Translations under genes and position numbers: made by a program
Assembly: GCA_902613475.1 (NCBI GenBank)
Contig: CACMHG010000009.1
Coordinates: forward strand, 1 to 63,779
From: K189A clade bacterium
GTDB taxonomy: Bacteria > Pseudomonadota > Gammaproteobacteria > Pseudomonadales > Azotimanducaceae
Length of the DNA: 63,779 nucleotides
Direction of reading: 5' to 3'
Shown here: piece after piece, positions 61,354-63,779 of the stretch
Layout: every line of letters begins with the position of its first letter
Position numbering within the stretch: the stretch's first letter is position 1
The notes under the pieces: model-generated
The model's database searches: none
Seen by the model: only the letters and a program-made list of their open reading frames with translations
What the model was told of the DNA's origin: nothing

Positions 61354-63779
61354 CTACAGCTTGTAGGTGAAGCCTAACGAGTAGCTGGAGCCGTATTCAT
61401 CGTATTGGCTTAAGCGGGTATCACGCCCCCAGTAGTAGAACTCGGGTCGGTCACCGATGTTGATAGCCTCAAATTTAACAGTGATGTTTTCCGTAGCTTT
61501 GTACTTGGCGGTCAAATCCCACTGAATATGCTCATCGACAAAGCGCGAGTTATCGACGGATACCTTGTCAATGTCGTCTTCTTCGTCGGCGAGCCAATCG
61601 AGGTATTCGCTTCGATAGTTCATCGCAAGACGGATATCCCATTGCCCTTTGTCGTAGCCCAAACTGATGTTCGCTGCGTCTTCAGCGAGCTTGCGAAAGG
61701 GAGTCGTATACGTTTCGTTGTCCTCGTAGCGGAAGGTGCTTTCCGAATCGAGCATATGGGTTAGGTTCGCCGCGACGAATAGCCCATTTTCCAAGCCATA
61801 CTGGAAGTTAGCTTCTAGACCGGTAATGGTGGAATCGTCCGCGTTGATCCACGTTGCAACGCCGTCATTAAACGTGATGCCATTGATGGTGGCGTCTTTC
61901 TGAATTGTTTTGTAGATCGCGTTATCAATATCTTTATGGAAGATGCCTGCGCTGGCAAAGGTCATGCCCTCACCATAGAACTCCAGGGCCAAATCAAAGT
62001 TGTTTGACTCATAGGGCTCAAGTTCTGGATTACCGATTTTCCCGCTAATGTCATCACCGTCAATTTCCAGCTCAAGCGCAGGGGCCGTCGCGGAGAATCC
62101 CGGGCGAGACAGAGACCGCCAAACGGCTGCTCTGAGAACGAGTTGATCATCGAAGTTGTGCTTGACTGTTATCGAGGGAGCCCAAAAGTCGTGGTCGCTT
62201 GAGGCGTTGGTTCGGTTGCCATCCTGGTCAAACGCCTGACTGTCGACTTGAGTATCCTCGAATCGTATGCCGGCAACGATTCTCGTGTTGTCGATGGCGA
62301 AGGTTCCCATGCCGTAGACTGCAAATATGTCTTCTTCGGTGGTGAAGTCCTCAACGAAGGTTTCTTGACCGTCTAACTCCATTCCCAGGGGAATTCTGCG
62401 CAGGAGGTAAATGGCCGATGGATCAGCCTGCTGGGAGAAGGTTTGATTAGCAAAAGGCCACGGAAGCGTTTGCGGGTTGTAGTCCGCCATGGTTTGGCCA
62501 TCGAAGGTGTAAAAGTCCTTGTTGTTGTCGCGGTCTTTTTCTCTGCTTCGGAACTTCGCGCCAAACTTCAGGGTGCCGAAGTCAAATTCCTGTTCCGCGT
62601 TAATTGCAAAAGCCGTCTCTTCGTCCTGGGACACAGAATTTTCGAACTCTGCCTCGTCAAATTCTAGGTCTGCCGGATTACGCAGATTCGGATCTAATGC
62701 CTCGACGTAGGGTTTTTTTGGGTCGTTCCAAAAAACACTGCCGCCAAAGTCTTTATCGTAATTACGGAAGGTGACGTCTGCGTTGTCGCTGTCGTCTTCT
62801 TCGGCAAAAGAAAAACTAAGATGAGCGTCGGTCATCCAGCCGCTGATCATTGTTTCGCCGCCAAAGTTGAAAGCGGAGATTGTGCGGACCTCCTCACGAA
62901 CACGCGTCTCCGCATCGTGACGAATTCGGCTGGTAACCATACCGTTAGTGAGTTCATCGGTGCGTTTTAGCTTGCCGTACTCGTCTTTCCAGCGCAGCTC
63001 GTTGTCGGTGTATTCATTCCAAAACGCGTTGAAATACACTCTTGATTCGTCAGCAAAGGCGTAGTCCACCTCATAGGTAACACCTAACCGCTCGCGGGTA
63101 ATGGCGTAGTAGCGCATCTCCCAGTCATCGTCCATATAACCGTCTGAATCCCAGCCAAAACCGGTTTCGTTGTTGTATGAGACGATCTCTTTTTCCGAGT
63201 AGGTCAAACCGAGTACGTGGCCAGCGTTGTCACTGAGCTTATCGCCATAGGTCACCGAGAATCTTGGGCTGTTGGCGCTTTCGGTGTTGTCGTTATAGGT
63301 GGTATCAACCTTCACCTTTAACAGAGTCTCTTTTAAGTCCGAGGGATTCTTCGTCGTGAAATCAATGCGGCCTCCAATAGAGTCGGCATCTTGATCTGGC
63401 GTTAGGGACTTTGAAACGGTAATTGAGTCAAGTAGCTCCGTTGGTACACCGTCCAGCAGTACCGAGCGATCGTTTTCCGGTGCTACGATGGTCGCGCCAT
63501 TAACGGCGATAGAGTTGAGGTCCGAGGACATACCTCGAATCGTCACATAGCGACCTTCTCCCTGGTCATTTTCAATGGAAATGCCCGAGAGTCTTCGGAT
63601 AGCTTCAGCCGCAGTAGTATCTGGGAAGTCACCCAGTGCGTCGGAGTCGACGACTGAGATAAGTTTGTCTGCGAGTTCCTGCTTGTCTATTGCTGACATT
63701 AAGGATGCTCGTGTACCAACGACGATGGTTTCTTCCATCTCGTTCGTCTCGGCTTGCACACTGGTGCTCACGGCCAGTG
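61354..63779 (-). CDS. TonB-dependent receptor, N-terminus cut by window edge
   Basis: The frame is open through base 63779. The GTG at 63771 is inside the signal peptide (LAVSTSVQAETNE), so the true start is outside. A plug domain (FPDTTAAEAIRRLSGI, YVTIRGMSSDLN, DADSIGGRIDFTTKNP) is followed by a 22-strand-type barrel of about 600 residues that ends YSLGFTYKL. MEETIVVGTR is a TonB-box-like segment. It resembles the Caulobacter/Alteromonas type of receptors for organic substrates. The adjoining phytase suggests uptake of an inositol phosphate or its products. Confidence 0.9.
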   Translation of the reverse strand, partial: LAVSTSVQAETNEMEETIVVGTRASLMSAIDKQELADKLISVVDSDALGDFPDTTAAEAIRRLSGISIENDQGEGRYVTIRGMSSDLNSIAVNGATIVAPENDRSVLLDGVPTELLDSITVSKSLTPDQDADSIGGRIDFTTKNPSDLKETLLKVKVDTTYNDNTESANSPRFSVTYGDKLSDNAGHVLGLTYSEKEIVSYNNETGFGWDSDGYMDDDWEMRYYAITRERLGVTYEVDYAFADESRVYFNAFWNEYTDNELRWKDEYGKLKRTDELTNGMVTSRIRHDAETRVREEVRTISAFNFGGETMISGWMTDAHLSFSFAEEDDSDNADVTFRNYDKDFGGSVFWNDPKKPYVEALDPNLRNPADLEFDEAEFENSVSQDEETAFAINAEQEFDFGTLKFGAKFRSREKDRDNNKDFYTFDGQTMADYNPQTLPWPFANQTFSQQADPSAIYLLRRIPLGMELDGQETFVEDFTTEEDIFAVYGMGTFAIDNTRIVAGIRFEDTQVDSQAFDQDGNRTNASSDHDFWAPSITVKHNFDDQLVLRAAVWRSLSRPGFSATAPALELEIDGDDISGKIGNPELEPYESNNFDLALEFYGEGMTFASAGIFHKDIDNAIYKTIQKDATINGITFNDGVATWINADDSTITGLEANFQYGLENGLFVAANLTHMLDSESTFRYEDNETYTTPFRKLAEDAANISLGYDKGQWDIRLAMNYRSEYLDWLADEEDDIDKVSVDNSRFVDEHIQWDLTAKYKATENITVKFEAINIGDRPEFYYWGRDTRLSQYDEYGSSYSLGFTYKL

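Overview
The window looks like a chromosomal segment of a marine, aerobic, moderately GC-rich gammaproteobacterium of the OM60/NOR5 or Cellvibrionales kind. This is inferred from the gene types (Prc protease, lipoprotein FKBP, PdxH, DUF815 ATPase, gammaproteobacterial-style tRNAs) and from the load of acyl-CoA and LLM-type oxidoreductase genes. No marker allows a firm placement. I see no transposase, phage gene, rRNA or CRISPR.

1-25.4 kb is a catabolic region of short transcription units on both strands. It holds an FAD monooxygenase cut by the left edge, an aldo/keto reductase, a TauD-type dioxygenase, an NrtS-like small transporter, a HEWGH membrane protein, an MhpD-type hydratase, two metal-dependent amidohydrolases, SDR and MDR dehydrogenases, two luciferase-like oxidoreductases, an acyl-CoA ligase, an acyl-CoA dehydrogenase, three crotonases and a CoA-transferase. 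At 14.6-18.2 kb a divergent crotonase/CoA-transferase pair appears to have rearranged domain order in both proteins.

25.6-31.4 kb carries a large outer-membrane protein (SPOR-like, CBM9-like and DUF5916-type barrel) and two serine beta-lactamase-fold hydrolases. 31.4-38.7 kb continues with a GMC oxidoreductase, a Coq4-like protein, a GST, an acyl-CoA ligase, an MFS transporter and an epoxide-hydrolase-like protein. 38.7-44.6 kb is housekeeping: a small J-domain-like protein, Prc, an FKBP lipoprotein, an MFS exporter and PdxH.

44.7-50.3 kb is a compact minus-strand beta-oxidation operon: Nudix (CoA diphosphatase-like), crotonase, thiolase, lipoprotein, acyl-CoA dehydrogenase, alpha/beta hydrolase. 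Several of its genes overlap by 4 nt. 50.6-56.1 kb has a small membrane protein, a DUF815 ATPase, a DUF481 protein, tRNA-Glu(UUC), and a Baeyer-Villiger monooxygenase with an MFS permease.

56.4-63.8 kb is distinct. tRNA-Gly(GCC) is followed by a tandem 154-bp repeat that begins inside the tRNA 3' end. Next come ugd, a PlcP-type metallophosphoesterase and a GT4 glycosyltransferase, the gene set known for phosphate-starvation replacement of phospholipids by glycolipids. A beta-propeller phytase lipoprotein and a TonB-dependent receptor follow on the other strand. Together the right end reads as a phosphorus-acquisition and phosphorus-sparing island, with candidate PhoB-like direct repeats upstream of two of its genes.
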